The notes under the pieces: model-generated | The model's database searches: none | The model's input: only the letters and a program-made list of their open reading frames with translations | Told to the model about the DNA's origin: nothing | Translations under genes and position numbers: made by a program | NCBI GenBank assembly: GCA_036375215.1 | Contig: DASUSH010000052.1 | Location: 1 to 54,162, forward strand | Length of the DNA stretch: 54,162 bases | Direction: 5' to 3' | Source of the DNA: DASUSH01 sp036375215 | GTDB taxonomy: Bacteria; Actinomycetota; Thermoleophilia; Solirubrobacterales; 70-9 | Shown here: piece after piece, positions 8,444 to 16,448 of the stretch | Numbering within the stretch: the first letter of the stretch is position 1 | Layout of the letters: the number at the start of each line of letters is the position of its first letter

Positions 8444-8515
8444 GCACTCAAGGGGTCAGACCCCAAAGGGACGGAGCCCTTGAGTGCAGGCGACTCAAGG
8501 GGTCTGACCCCAAAG
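8444..8515. repeat. Two GGGGTCWGACCCC palindromic repeats
   Basis: Copy 1 is GGGGTC-A-GACCCC at 8452-8464 and copy 2 GGGGTC-T-GACCCC at 8499-8511. Both are embedded in a longer shared context (CTCAAGGGGTC...GACCCCAAAGG). Copy 1 also sits in an 11-bp inverted repeat, GCACTCAAGGG (8444-8454) and CCCTTGAGTGC (8477-8487). The same core occurs at 26181-26233 and 27907-27986, marking a dispersed REP-like family. Confidence 0.8.
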
Positions 8516-8529
8516 GTCCGCCGCGCGCT

Positions 8530-9546
8530 CTAGCCGATCAGGTCGAGCACGGCCGCCTCGACCCGCTCGCGGTGGGTCGGCTTGGCCGGGTCGAACTCGC
8601 CGCCGAGCTCGTCGAGCCGCGCGCGGATCGTCTCGCCGGCGTCGAAGCGGTCGAAGACCCGCGGGTCGATGTAGGACGCCCGGCAGACGGCGGGGGTGTT
8701 GCCGAGGTACTCGGAGACCGCCTTCGTCGCCGCGGTGGCCAAGCGCTTGCGCGCGGTCTTCGAGGTCGCCTCCGGCTCGTGCAGCGCGAGGGCGACCGCG
8801 GCGAGCACGGTCGCGTTCCAGGTGCGGAAGTCCTTCGCGGTGAAGTCGCTGCCCGCGACCTCCTTCAGGTACTCGTTGATCTGGTCGGAGCGCACGTCGC
8901 GCCAGCCCCCGTCCTCGCGATAGGCGAGGAGCTCGTGGCCGCCGCCCTTGCGGCGCCGCAGCGCGCGGACGATCGGGACGATCTCGGGGTCGTCGATGAC
9001 CTGGACCCGCTGCTGGGAGCCCTTCGCCTCGTAGGCGAAGACGATCAGGCCGCGCTCGAACGAGACGTGGCGCTTGCGGATCGTCGCGAGGCCGTAGGTC
9101 TCGTTCTCCTCGGCGTACTGCTCGCTGCCGATCCGGAAGAAGCCGAGGTCGAGCAGGCGGATCGAGCAGGCGAGGACGCGCTCGCGGACGAGCCCGCGGC
9201 GCTTCAGGTCCCGCTTGAGCCGCCGCCGGACCCGCGGCAGCTCGGCGGCGAGGTCGAGCACGGCCTCGAACTTCTCGCGGTCGCGGTGCTCGCGCCAGCG
9301 GTCGTGGTAGCGGTACTGCTTGCGCCCGGCCTCGTCGAACCCGGTCGCCTGGATGTGGCCGTTGGGGAACGGGCAGACCCAGACGTCCTTCCACGCCGGC
9401 GGGATCACGAGCTCGGTGATCCGGTCGATCGTCTCGGGATCGGTGATCCGCTCGCCGGTCGCGTCGTCGACGTAGCTGAAGCCACGGCCACGCCGGACCC
9501 GGCGGATCCCCGGAGCGGAGCAGTCTGCGCGCTTGAGGCGAGGCAT
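8530..9546 (-). CDS. DNA topoisomerase IB (eukaryote/poxvirus-like)
   Basis: 338 aa, the usual length for bacterial type IB topoisomerases. It relaxes supercoils by nicking one strand through a 3'-phosphotyrosyl link. The N-terminal domain includes PPAWKDVWVCPFPNGHIQAT (49-68). Likely catalytic residues are R138 (FFRIGSEQY), K175 (AYEAKGS), R241 (TAKDFRTWNAT) and the nucleophile Y292 (CRASYIDPRVFD). Minus strand, monocistronic, opposite the csbD promoter. No SigB -35 was found in front of it, though a GGGTA is present. Confidence 0.93.
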   Translation of the reverse strand: MPRLKRADCSAPGIRRVRRGRGFSYVDDATGERITDPETIDRITELVIPPAWKDVWVCPFPNGHIQATGFDEAGRKQYRYHDRWREHRDREKFEAVLDLAAELPRVRRRLKRDLKRRGLVRERVLACSIRLLDLGFFRIGSEQYAEENETYGLATIRKRHVSFERGLIVFAYEAKGSQQRVQVIDDPEIVPIVRALRRRKGGGHELLAYREDGGWRDVRSDQINEYLKEVAGSDFTAKDFRTWNATVLAAVALALHEPEATSKTARKRLATAATKAVSEYLGNTPAVCRASYIDPRVFDRFDAGETIRARLDELGGEFDPAKPTHRERVEAAVLDLIG

Positions 9547-9573
9547 GCGAGGCGGTCTCTTACCCGGTTCGGA

Positions 9574-9598
9574 GGTTTCTCAGCGCCGAGCGCGGGTA
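9574..9598 (+). promoter_or_regulatory. SigB/SigF-type promoter for csbD
   Basis: GGTTT (9574-9578), 15-bp spacer, GGGTA (9594-9598), an exact match to the GTTT/GGGTA form recognised by SigB-family sigma factors. The csbD start is 38 bp downstream with its own ribosome site. CsbD genes are known SigB targets in other bacteria. Confidence 0.75.
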
Positions 9599-9635
9599 GC
9601 CCAACCGCCGCAACCAAGGAAAGGGAGATACTCGA

Positions 9636-9824
9636 ATGAGTCTCATCGACAAGGCCACCGGCAGGGCGAAGAAGGCCGTCGGCGATCTCACCGGCGACGC
9701 CTCGACCCGCCGCGAGGGCCGCAAGGAAGAGCAGAAGGGCGAGGCCAAGGAGGATCTCGCCAAGGCCGAGGACAGGGCGGACCAGAAGGCCGACGAGGTC
9801 GCGGACCTCGAGCGCAAGACCTGA
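9636..9824 (+). CDS. csbD: CsbD family stress protein
   Basis: 62 aa, highly charged. It has the family opening (KATGRAKKAVGDLTGD) followed by a Glu/Lys/Ala-rich helix (EEQKGEAKEDLAKAEDRAD). CsbD proteins are small general-stress proteins of unknown mechanism. A good AGGGAGA ribosome site precedes the ATG, and a perfect SigB-type promoter lies just upstream. Confidence 0.92.
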   Translation: MSLIDKATGRAKKAVGDLTGDASTRREGRKEEQKGEAKEDLAKAEDRADQKADEVADLERKT

Positions 9825-9826
9825 CC

Positions 9827-10024
9827 TTGGCCCGTACCGAAGTTCCGTTCGGCGCGCCGGTGGGCGAGAACCCGCCGGTGCCGCCGGACACCCAGGAGGG
9901 TCCCGGCGAGGCCGGGCCCGGCGAATCGGGGACCGATCCGGCGCCCGATCCCTCCGAGGACGCCCCCGGTCCTGACAAGGGCCACCCGGAGTCGCCCACG
10001 AAAGGCTTGCTGACCCCCGCCTGA
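9827..10024 (+). CDS. Small Pro/Glu-rich ORF downstream of csbD
   Basis: 65 codons from a TTG two bases after the csbD stop. The product is rich in Pro, Gly, Glu and Asp (PPVPPDTQEGPGEAGPGE) with no domain, signal or membrane segment. The tight spacing suggests coupled translation with csbD, but start codon and composition are weak evidence, and it may be a chance open frame in GC-rich DNA. Confidence 0.35.
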   Translation: MARTEVPFGAPVGENPPVPPDTQEGPGEAGPGESGTDPAPDPSEDAPGPDKGHPESPTKGLLTPA

Positions 10025-10079
10025 GCGGTAGGGTCGCGCCACGACGGCGACGCACGAACTCGACGCCCGGCGCGCCGGG

Positions 10080-12236
10080 GTGGCGCTCAACGAGCTCGCG
10101 CAGCTCGCGCTCCTCGACGATCTCGAAACCGTCTACGCCCGGGCGTCCGAGGCCGTCGTCCAGATGCTCGGCCTGCAGTTCGCGGGTGTGCTCGAGCTGC
10201 TGTCGGACGGCCGCATGATCGTGCGCTCGGGCCACGGCGTCCCCGAACACCTCAGAGGGGCCATCGCGTCCACCGCCGAGCCCGGCTCCCAGCCGGCCTT
10301 CGTGCTCGGCGCCGGCGAAGTCGTGGTGGTCGAGGACATGCCCGCGGAGTCGCGGTTCGAGCCGGCGGCGACCCTGCTCGGCGAGGAAGTCCGCAGTGGC
10401 CTCACCGCGGCGATCCCCGGCACGGCGGGCCCGATCGGCACCTTCGGAGCCTGGACGCGCGAGCAGCGCTCATTCGCCTCCGAGGAGATCGAGCTCTTCG
10501 CGCTCGTCTCGAACGGGCTCGGGCTCGCGGCCTCGCGCGCCCGGCTCGCGCGCCGGCTCGAGACCCAGCGCGCCGCGAGCGAGGCGCTGGCGATGTCGGA
10601 GACGATGTCGGAGGCGGCGCCGCGCTTCCTCGAGGCGATCTGCGGATCGCTTGGCTGGGCCGCCGGCATCCTCTGGCTCGTCGAGCCCGGCGGCGAGCGG
10701 ATGCGGGCCGTCGACGTCTGGCTCGACGAGGCCTCCGGTGAGCGGGAGCGCAGCTTCGCCCGCAACGAGCTCGAGCACACCACGTTCACCGTCGGCGAGC
10801 GCCTCCCCGGGCGGGCCTGGGAGGCGGGCGAGCCCCAGTGGATCAGCGAGATCCCGGCCGACACGGCCCACCCGAAGGTCCGGCCGGCCCTCGACGCGGG
10901 GCTCCGCAGCGTGCTCGTCTTCCCGATCAAGCGCGGCGAGGAGGTCCTGGGCGTGGTCGAGGTGCTCGGCCGCGAGATCACCGAGCCCGACGAGGAGCTG
11001 CTCGAGGACTGCCAGCGCTTCGGCCGCAAGGTCGGCGAGTTCATCGCCCGCGAGCAGGCGCAGGCGCAGGTCCGCGAATCCCGGGACGAGCTCGAGCTCG
11101 TGCTTCAGCACATGCCGGTCGGCGTCACCGTCGTCGACCCCGCGGGCCGCTACCGGTTCGTCAACGAGGTGACGGCGCGGATCAACGGCGCCACGCCGGA
11201 CCAGCTGATCGGGGTCTCCGTGATCGACGCGATCGCCGGCCTCACCATCTACGACGAGGACGGTGTCGAGATGGACCGCGGGGACCTGCCGCTGTTCAAG
11301 GCCCTCCGCGGCGAGCCGAGCCCCTCGCAGCTCGTCCAGTTCGCCGGGCCCGCGGTCAGCGAGCAGCGCTGGGCGATCGCGCACGCGATCCCCCTGCCGG
11401 GGCCGCTCGGCGACCCGCGGGCGGTGATCAGCGTGGTCGAGAACGTCACCGACTTGAAGAGCGCCGAGGCGAGGCTGCGAGCGAGCGAGGCGCGCTACCG
11501 CGAGATCGCCGACACGCTGCAGCGGGGCCTCCTGCCCCCCGACGCGGGCAAGATCGCGGGCCTCGATCTCGACGCGCGCCTGCACACCGAGGAGGCGGGG
11601 ACGCGGATCGGTGGCGACTTCTACGACGTCTTCCAGGTCTCCGGCGACCGCTACGCGATCGTGATCGGGGACGTCTCGGGGAAGGGCGTCGGCGCCGCCG
11701 GCCTGACCGCGCTCGCCCGCCACACGATCAGGACCGCGGCGATGCACGACCCGCGTCCCTCGCAGGTGCTGCGGACCCTGAACCGGGCCCTCCTCCGGGC
11801 GGGGTCCGACGAGCAGTACCTGACCGCGGTCTACGCGCTCGTCGAGCCGGTGGCGGAGGGCCACGACGTCCTCGTCGCGGCGGGCGGGCACCCCGCTCCG
11901 CTCCACGTCCGCGCGGACGGCGAGGTCACCGAGGTCGACGCCCACGGCACCCTCCTGGGGTTCTTCGAGGAGCTCGAGCTGTTCGAGGCGGGGGTGCGCC
12001 TGCGGCCCGACGACGCGATGGTCCTCTTCACCGACGGGATCACCGAGGCCGGGTTCCGCGACGAGAGCCCGGGGGCGCCGGTGACCGACGAGGCGCTGCG
12101 CGGGCTGCTCTCGACCTGCGGCGGCGAGTCGGCGACCCGGATCGCCGACCGGATCGAGGCGCGGGTGCTCACCGCCGAGGGTGGCGAGCTCCGCGACGAC
12201 GCGACGATGGTCGTCGTGGCGAGCCGGGCGCGCTGA
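10080..12236 (+). CDS. GAF-GAF-PAS-SpoIIE protein serine phosphatase (RsbU/RsbP-like)
   Basis: 718 aa. Order as read: a GAF-like domain (about 5-150), a second GAF (about 170-335, including RSVLVFPIKRGEEVLGVVEV), a PAS domain (about 345-465, with GVTVVDPAGRYRFVNE), then a PP2C/SpoIIE phosphatase domain (about 490-716). Metal-binding motifs of the phosphatase are intact: RIGGDFYDVF, VIGDVSGKGVGAAGL, LFTDGITEA and DDATMVVV. Proteins of this layout sense a cue through GAF/PAS and dephosphorylate a STAS anti-anti-sigma factor, which frees a SigB-type sigma factor. A STAS protein (39770) and a SigB-like factor (15308) are in the window. The GTG at 10080 is the only normal start after the in-frame stop at 10029. 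Confidence 0.9.
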   Translation: MALNELAQLALLDDLETVYARASEAVVQMLGLQFAGVLELLSDGRMIVRSGHGVPEHLRGAIASTAEPGSQPAFVLGAGEVVVVEDMPAESRFEPAATLLGEEVRSGLTAAIPGTAGPIGTFGAWTREQRSFASEEIELFALVSNGLGLAASRARLARRLETQRAASEALAMSETMSEAAPRFLEAICGSLGWAAGILWLVEPGGERMRAVDVWLDEASGERERSFARNELEHTTFTVGERLPGRAWEAGEPQWISEIPADTAHPKVRPALDAGLRSVLVFPIKRGEEVLGVVEVLGREITEPDEELLEDCQRFGRKVGEFIAREQAQAQVRESRDELELVLQHMPVGVTVVDPAGRYRFVNEVTARINGATPDQLIGVSVIDAIAGLTIYDEDGVEMDRGDLPLFKALRGEPSPSQLVQFAGPAVSEQRWAIAHAIPLPGPLGDPRAVISVVENVTDLKSAEARLRASEARYREIADTLQRGLLPPDAGKIAGLDLDARLHTEEAGTRIGGDFYDVFQVSGDRYAIVIGDVSGKGVGAAGLTALARHTIRTAAMHDPRPSQVLRTLNRALLRAGSDEQYLTAVYALVEPVAEGHDVLVAAGGHPAPLHVRADGEVTEVDAHGTLLGFFEELELFEAGVRLRPDDAMVLFTDGITEAGFRDESPGAPVTDEALRGLLSTCGGESATRIADRIEARVLTAEGGELRDDATMVVVASRAR

Positions 12237-12245
12237 CGCCCGGCT

Positions 12246-12271
12246 GGTTTCGCCGCGATCCGGCATGGGTA
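12246..12271 (+). promoter_or_regulatory. SigB/SigF-type promoter for the YihY gene
   Basis: GGTTT (12246-12250), 16-bp spacer, GGGTA (12267-12271), 22 bp before the ATG at 12294; a GAGGG ribosome site lies between. Confidence 0.65.
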
Positions 12272-12293
12272 GCGGAGTCGCCGAGGCCGAGGG

Positions 12294-13262
12294 ATGGAAT
12301 CCGCGACACAGCCGCACCCGGGCGAGCGCTCGGGGCGAGCCGCCGGCAGCGCGCCGAGCGGCCCCCTGAGGATGCGCGCTCGCTCCTGGGTCCAGGTCCT
12401 GAAGCGGACCGCCAAGGAGTTCCAGGAGGACCAGCTCACCGACCTCGCCGCCGGCCTCACCTACTACGCGGTGCTCGCGATCTTCCCGGCGCTGATCGCG
12501 CTCGTCTCGATCCTCGGCCTGGTGGGCAGCTCGGCCACGGATCCGCTGATCGAGAACGTCGAGGCGCTCGCCCCCGGGCCCGCTCAGGAGATCCTGGTCG
12601 GCGCGATCGAGCAGATCTCCTCGACCCAGGCGGCGGGCATCGGGCTCGTGCTCGGCCTGCTGGGAGCGCTCTGGTCCGCCTCCGGGTACGTCGGCGGGTT
12701 CGCCCGCGCCTCGAACCGGATCTACGAGGTCGCGGAGGGCAGGCCGTTCTGGAAGCTGCGCCCGCTCCAGATCGGGATCACGGTCGTGATGGTCCTGCTG
12801 CTAGCGGTCTGCGCGCTCGCGGTGATCGTTACCGGCCCCCTGGCGCGCGAGGTCGGCGACGTGGTCGGCGCCGGCGACACCGCGGTGACGATCTGGGACG
12901 TCGCCAAGTGGCCGGCGATCGTGCTCGCCGTGATCACGATGATGTCGGTGCTGTTCTGGACGGCGCCGAACGTGAAGCAGCCGGGCTTTCGCTGGATCAC
13001 GCCGGGCGGCGTCGTCGCGGTGGTGCTCTGGCTCGTCGCCTCGCTGCTCTTCGCCTTCTACGTCGCCAACTTCGGCGCCTACAACGCGACCTACGGCAGC
13101 ATCGCGGCGGTGATCGTCTTCCTGGTGTGGCTGTGGATCACCAACCTCGCGATCCTCTTCGGCGCCGAGCTGAACGCGGAGCTCGAGCGCGAGCGCGAGC
13201 TCGCCGCCGGCGTGCCCGAGGAGGAGACGATCGCCCTCGAACCCCGCGACCCCAAGAACTGA
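12294..13262 (+). CDS. YihY/BrkB family inner-membrane protein
   Basis: 322 aa. After a ~45-residue hydrophilic lead comes the family signature DLAAGLTYYAVLAIFPALIAL (shown to 20 residues here: DLAAGLTYYAVLAIFPALIA), then about five further hydrophobic segments; the loop WITPGGVVAVVLWLVAS and the late motif FLVWLWITNLAILFGAELNAE-like pattern (FLVWLWITNLAILFGAELN) are typical of UPF0761/BrkB. Often annotated ribonuclease BN, but that activity is not supported for this family. A shorter start at ATG 12372 is possible. Followed after 21 nt by a DUF4235 gene, likely the same SigB-controlled unit. Confidence 0.88.
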   Translation: MESATQPHPGERSGRAAGSAPSGPLRMRARSWVQVLKRTAKEFQEDQLTDLAAGLTYYAVLAIFPALIALVSILGLVGSSATDPLIENVEALAPGPAQEILVGAIEQISSTQAAGIGLVLGLLGALWSASGYVGGFARASNRIYEVAEGRPFWKLRPLQIGITVVMVLLLAVCALAVIVTGPLAREVGDVVGAGDTAVTIWDVAKWPAIVLAVITMMSVLFWTAPNVKQPGFRWITPGGVVAVVLWLVASLLFAFYVANFGAYNATYGSIAAVIVFLVWLWITNLAILFGAELNAELERERELAAGVPEEETIALEPRDPKN

Positions 13263-13283
13263 GAAGGAGATGGTGACCCAGCC

Positions 13284-13571
13284 ATGATCGCCAAGGTCCT
13301 GTTCATCCCGTTCAGCATCGCCGGCAGCCTGATCGCCGGCATGCTCAGCAAGAAGCTCTTCGACTTCATCTGGGCGCGCTTCGACGACGCCGAGCCGCCC
13401 GAGGCCGAGCATCGCGACGTGAGCATGGCGAAGCTCGTCGCCGCGAACGCCGTCCAGGGCGCGATCTTCCGCGGCGTCCGCGCCGGCAGCGACCGCGGCA
13501 GCCGCGCCGCCTTCTACCGCGCCACCGGCGTGTGGCCCGGCGAGAAGGAGCCCGACGAGGCGAAGTTCTAG
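13284..13571 (+). CDS. DUF4235 family membrane-associated protein
   Basis: 95 aa. One N-terminal hydrophobic segment (LFIPFSIAGSLIAGMLSKKL) and a short conserved cytoplasmic part (KLVAANAVQGAIFRGVRAGS, RAAFYRATGVWPGE) match DUF4235, an actinobacterial family of unknown function. An AGAAGGAGA ribosome site precedes the ATG. Co-transcribed with the YihY gene by spacing. Confidence 0.85.
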   Translation: MIAKVLFIPFSIAGSLIAGMLSKKLFDFIWARFDDAEPPEAEHRDVSMAKLVAANAVQGAIFRGVRAGSDRGSRAAFYRATGVWPGEKEPDEAKF

Positions 13572-13599
13572 GCCGGTCGTCGGATCGCTGACCCGGCGC

Positions 13600-13623
13600 T
13601 TTTCGCCGCGGTCGCCCCGGGTA
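13600..13623 (+). promoter_or_regulatory. SigB-like promoter for the DJ-1/PfpI gene
   Basis: TTTT (13600-13603), 15-bp spacer, GGGTA (13619-13623); the -35 lacks the leading G of GTTT. The ATG at 13634 is only 10 nt after GGGTA, implying a very short or absent leader. Confidence 0.45.
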
Positions 13624-13633
13624 CGCGAGGGGC

Positions 13634-14218
13634 ATGAGCGAATCACTGACAGGCAAGAAGATCGCGTTCCTGACGGCCGACGAGGGCGTCGAGCAGATCG
13701 AGCTCGAGACCCCGTGGAACGAGATCCAGAAGGCCGGCGCCGAGGTCGAGCTGCTCTCGCCCGGGGGCGCGGAGGTCCAGGGATTCGAGCACCTGGACAA
13801 GGGCAGGTCCTTCGAGGCCGACCGCAAGGTCGCCGACGCCGACGCCGCCGATTACGACGGGCTCGTCCTGCCCGGCGGGGTCGCGAACCCCGACCAGCTC
13901 CGCACCGACGAGGACGCGGTGCGGTTCATTCGCGCCTTCTTCGAGGCCGGGAAGCCCGTGGCGGCGATCTGCCACGCGCCGTGGACGCTGATCGAGGCCG
14001 GGGTGGTCGACGGGCGTACGCTCACGTCGTGGCCGAGCCTGCAGACCGACATCCGCAACGCCGGCGGCGAGTGGGTCGACGAGGAGGTCCACGTCGACGC
14101 CGGGCTCGTGACGAGCCGCAGGCCCGACGACCTGGATGCCTTCAGCGCGAAGGCGATCGAGGAGTTCGCCGAGGGTGTCCACGATGAGCAGCGGAAGCAG
14201 ACGGTCGGGGCCACGTAG
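13634..14218 (+). CDS. DJ-1/PfpI family class-I glutamine amidotransferase-like protein
   Basis: 194 aa, usual length. The nucleophile elbow is AICHAPWTLIEAG (about 111-123, Cys113) and the strand before it reads DYDGLVLPGGVANPDQLR (about 74-91). These enzymes include general stress protease/chaperone or deglycase-type proteins (YhbO, PfpI); the exact reaction is not settled for the family. The stop lies 35 nt inside the next gene, whose start is within this frame. Apparent SigB-type promoter upstream. Confidence 0.9.
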   Translation: MSESLTGKKIAFLTADEGVEQIELETPWNEIQKAGAEVELLSPGGAEVQGFEHLDKGRSFEADRKVADADAADYDGLVLPGGVANPDQLRTDEDAVRFIRAFFEAGKPVAAICHAPWTLIEAGVVDGRTLTSWPSLQTDIRNAGGEWVDEEVHVDAGLVTSRRPDDLDAFSAKAIEEFAEGVHDEQRKQTVGAT

Positions 14219-15311
14219 CGAGGAATCGCTTTCCGAGTACCGGCGCAAGCGGTCGTTCGGTGAGACGCCGGAGCCCGATGGTGTGGGCGGCTCCGGCGCC
14301 AAAGGAGCATCGAGCGGCCGCTTCGTCGTCCAGCAGCACGACGCGACCAGCCTGCACTGGGACCTGAGGCTCGAGCGCGGCGGCGCGCTCGCCTCCTGGG
14401 CCCTGCCCCGCGGCATCCCGCTCGACCCCGGCGACGACAGGCTCGCGGTCCACACCGAGGACCATCCGCTCGAGTACCTCGATTTCGCCGGCACGATCCC
14501 GGCGGGCCAGTACGGCGCCGGCGAGATGACGATCTGGGATCGCGGCACCTACGTCGCCGAGAAGTTCGAGGACGCGAAGGTGGTCGCGACCTTCGCGGGC
14601 GAGCGTCTGCGCGGGCGCTACGCGCTGTTTCGCATCCGCAAGGCGGGTGAGCGCACCGACGGCTGGCTGATCCACCGCATGGACCCGCCCCCGCCGGGGA
14701 GGGAGCCGATGCCCGAGCCGCTCGAGCCGATGCTTGCGAAGCGGGGCAAGCTGCCCGCGGACGAGGAGGGCTGGGCCTTCGAGGTGCGCTGGAGCGGCCG
14801 GAGGGTGCTCGCGTTCGCCCGCCCCGGCGATCTCGTCCTGCGCGATCCCGAGGGCGCGGAGGTGCAGGCGCTGTTCCCCGAGGTCCGCCGCGCCGGGCGC
14901 GCGCTCGGCGCCACCGAGGCGATCCTCGATGGCGTCCTCGTCGCCTTCGACGCCGACGGCGTCCCGGACCGGGACCGGCTCGCCCATCGGCTCGAGGATG
15001 CCTCCGACTCGACCGTCCGCCGGCGGGCCCGCAGCACGCCCGTCGCGCTCGTCGTTTTCGACCTCCCGTTCCTCGACGGCACCGTGCTCTGCGAGGACGC
15101 CTACGAGGACCGCCGCGAGCGGCTCGCCGAGGTGCCGATCGACGGCGAGGTCTGGCAGGCGCCGGCGCACCATGTGGGTGACGGCGCCGCCCTGCTCGAG
15201 GCCGGGCGGCGGCGCGGGCTCGGCGGGGTCGTCGCGAAGCGCCTCGGCTCGCCGTACGAGCCCGGGAAACGCAGCGCGAACTGGCGCGAGATCGGCGCCG
15301 GGAGGCGCTAG
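14184..15311 (+). CDS. LigD-type 3'-phosphoesterase fused to a degenerate ATP-dependent DNA ligase domain
   Basis: 375 aa from ATG 14184. Residues ~45-165 are the LigD phosphoesterase domain with its metal-binding histidines and aspartate (VVQQHDATSLHWDLRLE; LAVHTEDHPLEY). Residues ~178-371 align by eye to the ligase nucleotidyltransferase domain, but its catalytic motifs are lost. In motif I (canonical EVKWDG) the AMP-accepting lysine is R202 and the Asp is S204 (FEVRWSGRR). In motif III (DGE) the Glu is V251 (LDGVLVAF). In motif IV (EGVVAK) the Glu is G347. In motif V the two lysines are E369 and G371 (NWREIG). There is no OB-fold. So the enzyme probably trims 3' ends but cannot ligate. Overlaps the DJ-1 gene by 35 nt, suggesting coupling. 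Confidence 0.85.
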   Translation: MSSGSRRSGPRSEESLSEYRRKRSFGETPEPDGVGGSGAKGASSGRFVVQQHDATSLHWDLRLERGGALASWALPRGIPLDPGDDRLAVHTEDHPLEYLDFAGTIPAGQYGAGEMTIWDRGTYVAEKFEDAKVVATFAGERLRGRYALFRIRKAGERTDGWLIHRMDPPPPGREPMPEPLEPMLAKRGKLPADEEGWAFEVRWSGRRVLAFARPGDLVLRDPEGAEVQALFPEVRRAGRALGATEAILDGVLVAFDADGVPDRDRLAHRLEDASDSTVRRRARSTPVALVVFDLPFLDGTVLCEDAYEDRRERLAEVPIDGEVWQAPAHHVGDGAALLEAGRRRGLGGVVAKRLGSPYEPGKRSANWREIGAGRR

Positions 15312-16153
15312 CCGGGACCGGCCGCTTCGCCCGGCTCGGCGACGGCGGCGCGCAGCTCCCGCAGGGTGGCGCGCAGGATCCGGGAGACGTGCATCTGGGA
15401 GACGCCGGCCTCGCCGGCGATATCCGACTGGGTGCGGTCCTCGACGAAGCGCATGTGGAGGATGCGGCGGTCGCGCGGCGAGAGGCGCTTCAGCACCGGC
15501 TCGATCGTGGCCCCGTACTCGACAGCCTCGTAGCCCGCTTCGTCCGCCCCGAGCACGTCGGCGAGCGACCGGCCGTCGTCCTCGCCTTCGTCTCCCTGGA
15601 CGGCGTCGATCGAGCGCGCGTGATGGGCGGTGCCCGCCTCCATCGCCTCGAGCACGTGCTCGACCGAGATGCCGAGGTGGTCGGCGATCTCGGGTGCCGA
15701 GGGCGAGCGCCCGAGCATGGTGGGCAGCTCCGACAGCGCCTTCTCGACGTCGAGGTTCCGCTCCTGCAGGTCGCGCGGCACCCGGATCGACCAGCCGCGG
15801 TCGCGGAAGTGCCTGCGGACCTCGCCGAGGATGGTCGGCACCGCGAAGGTGGCGAAGCTGTAGCCGCGATCGGGGTCGAAGCGGGTGAGGGCGTTGACGA
15901 GGCCGACGCTCGCGACCTGGAGCAGGTCGTCGTACGGCTCGACCCCGCCGCTGTAGCGGCCGGCGAGGCTCTTGGCGAGCGGCATGAAGCGGTCGACGAG
16001 CTCCTCGAGCACAGCCGGGTCGCGGGTCCTGGCGTATTCGGCGAGAAGTCGCTCCTCGTCCCGCTTGGACGTCCCCTCATGCGCGGCGATCGGCCGCCTC
16101 GGTCGACGGCGGGAGAGCTTGGGTGAGTTCTCGGTGACGGCGGTGGCGGCCAT
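15308..16153 (-). CDS. SigB/SigF-family stress sigma factor
   Basis: 281 aa from ATG 16153, with AGGAGGGA just upstream. Region 2 is intact (RFMPLAKSLAGRYSG, YDDLLQVASVGLVNALTRFD, YSFATFAVPTILGEVRRHFR), region 3 contains LGRSPSAPEIADHLG, and region 4 ends with TQSDIAGEAGVSQMHVSRIL. The motif RDRGWSIRVPRDLQE in region 2.4/3.0 is typical of the SigB/SigF/SigG class. Such factors read GTTT/GGGTA promoters, which are abundant here. The likely regulators RsbW/RsbV are not adjacent; a STAS protein is at 39770 and a phosphatase at 10080. The stop overlaps the convergent ligase-like gene by 4 nt. Confidence 0.92.
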   Translation of the reverse strand: MAATAVTENSPKLSRRRPRRPIAAHEGTSKRDEERLLAEYARTRDPAVLEELVDRFMPLAKSLAGRYSGGVEPYDDLLQVASVGLVNALTRFDPDRGYSFATFAVPTILGEVRRHFRDRGWSIRVPRDLQERNLDVEKALSELPTMLGRSPSAPEIADHLGISVEHVLEAMEAGTAHHARSIDAVQGDEGEDDGRSLADVLGADEAGYEAVEYGATIEPVLKRLSPRDRRILHMRFVEDRTQSDIAGEAGVSQMHVSRILRATLRELRAAVAEPGEAAGPG

Positions 16154-16288
16154 TGTCCCTCCTGGACCCGTGAAGATGCTCCCACCGCTTTGCGAAGGCG
16201 CTCGCGCCGCCTGCAGCCCGGTTTCTCGGCTTTTCCGATTGAGCCGGTCTCGCCAGCTTGCGCCGACCGCGCGGCCCGAGGTAGCTGA

Positions 16289-16313
16289 TGCCCGAACCGC
16301 CGATTGCCAAACC
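16289..16313 (-). promoter_or_regulatory. Near-consensus SigB-type promoter for the sigma factor itself
   Basis: On the minus strand GGTTT (16313-16309), 15-bp spacer, GGGCA (16293-16289), one base off GGGTA. It lies 135 bp before the sigma start and would allow autoregulation, as is common for SigB-type operons. Confidence 0.42.
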
Positions 16314-16334
16314 AGCGACGGATAAGACCCGAGC

Positions 16335-16440
16335 ATGCGCGTCGTCGTCATCGGCGGTACCGGGAACGTCGGCACCAGCGTCATCGAGGCGCTCGCGGCC
16401 GACGAGCGGGTCGATCGATCATCGGGACCGCCCGGCGCGT
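16335..16440 (+). pseudogene. N-terminal remnant of an NAD(P)-binding epimerase
   Basis: Begins with a clean Rossmann start (MRVVVIGGTGNVGTSVIEAL, 16335-16394), runs to a premature stop after 35 codons, and continues in another frame as SIIGTARRVAF, matching the next beta-strand of the family (a VDEVVGIARR-type stretch). The remaining ~250 codons are missing and the remnant abuts the Crp-family gene. A truncated, frameshifted gene. Confidence 0.65.
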
Positions 16441-16448
16441 AGCTTTCG

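Noticed and set aside
9546..9572. GGGTA before the topoisomerase IB gene as a SigB promoter
   Set aside because: No GTTT-like -35 at 14-16 bp.
10838..13276. 812-codon open frame overlapping the phosphatase and YihY genes
   Set aside because: Composition is almost all Arg/Ala/Gly/Pro and it spans two clear genes in other frames.
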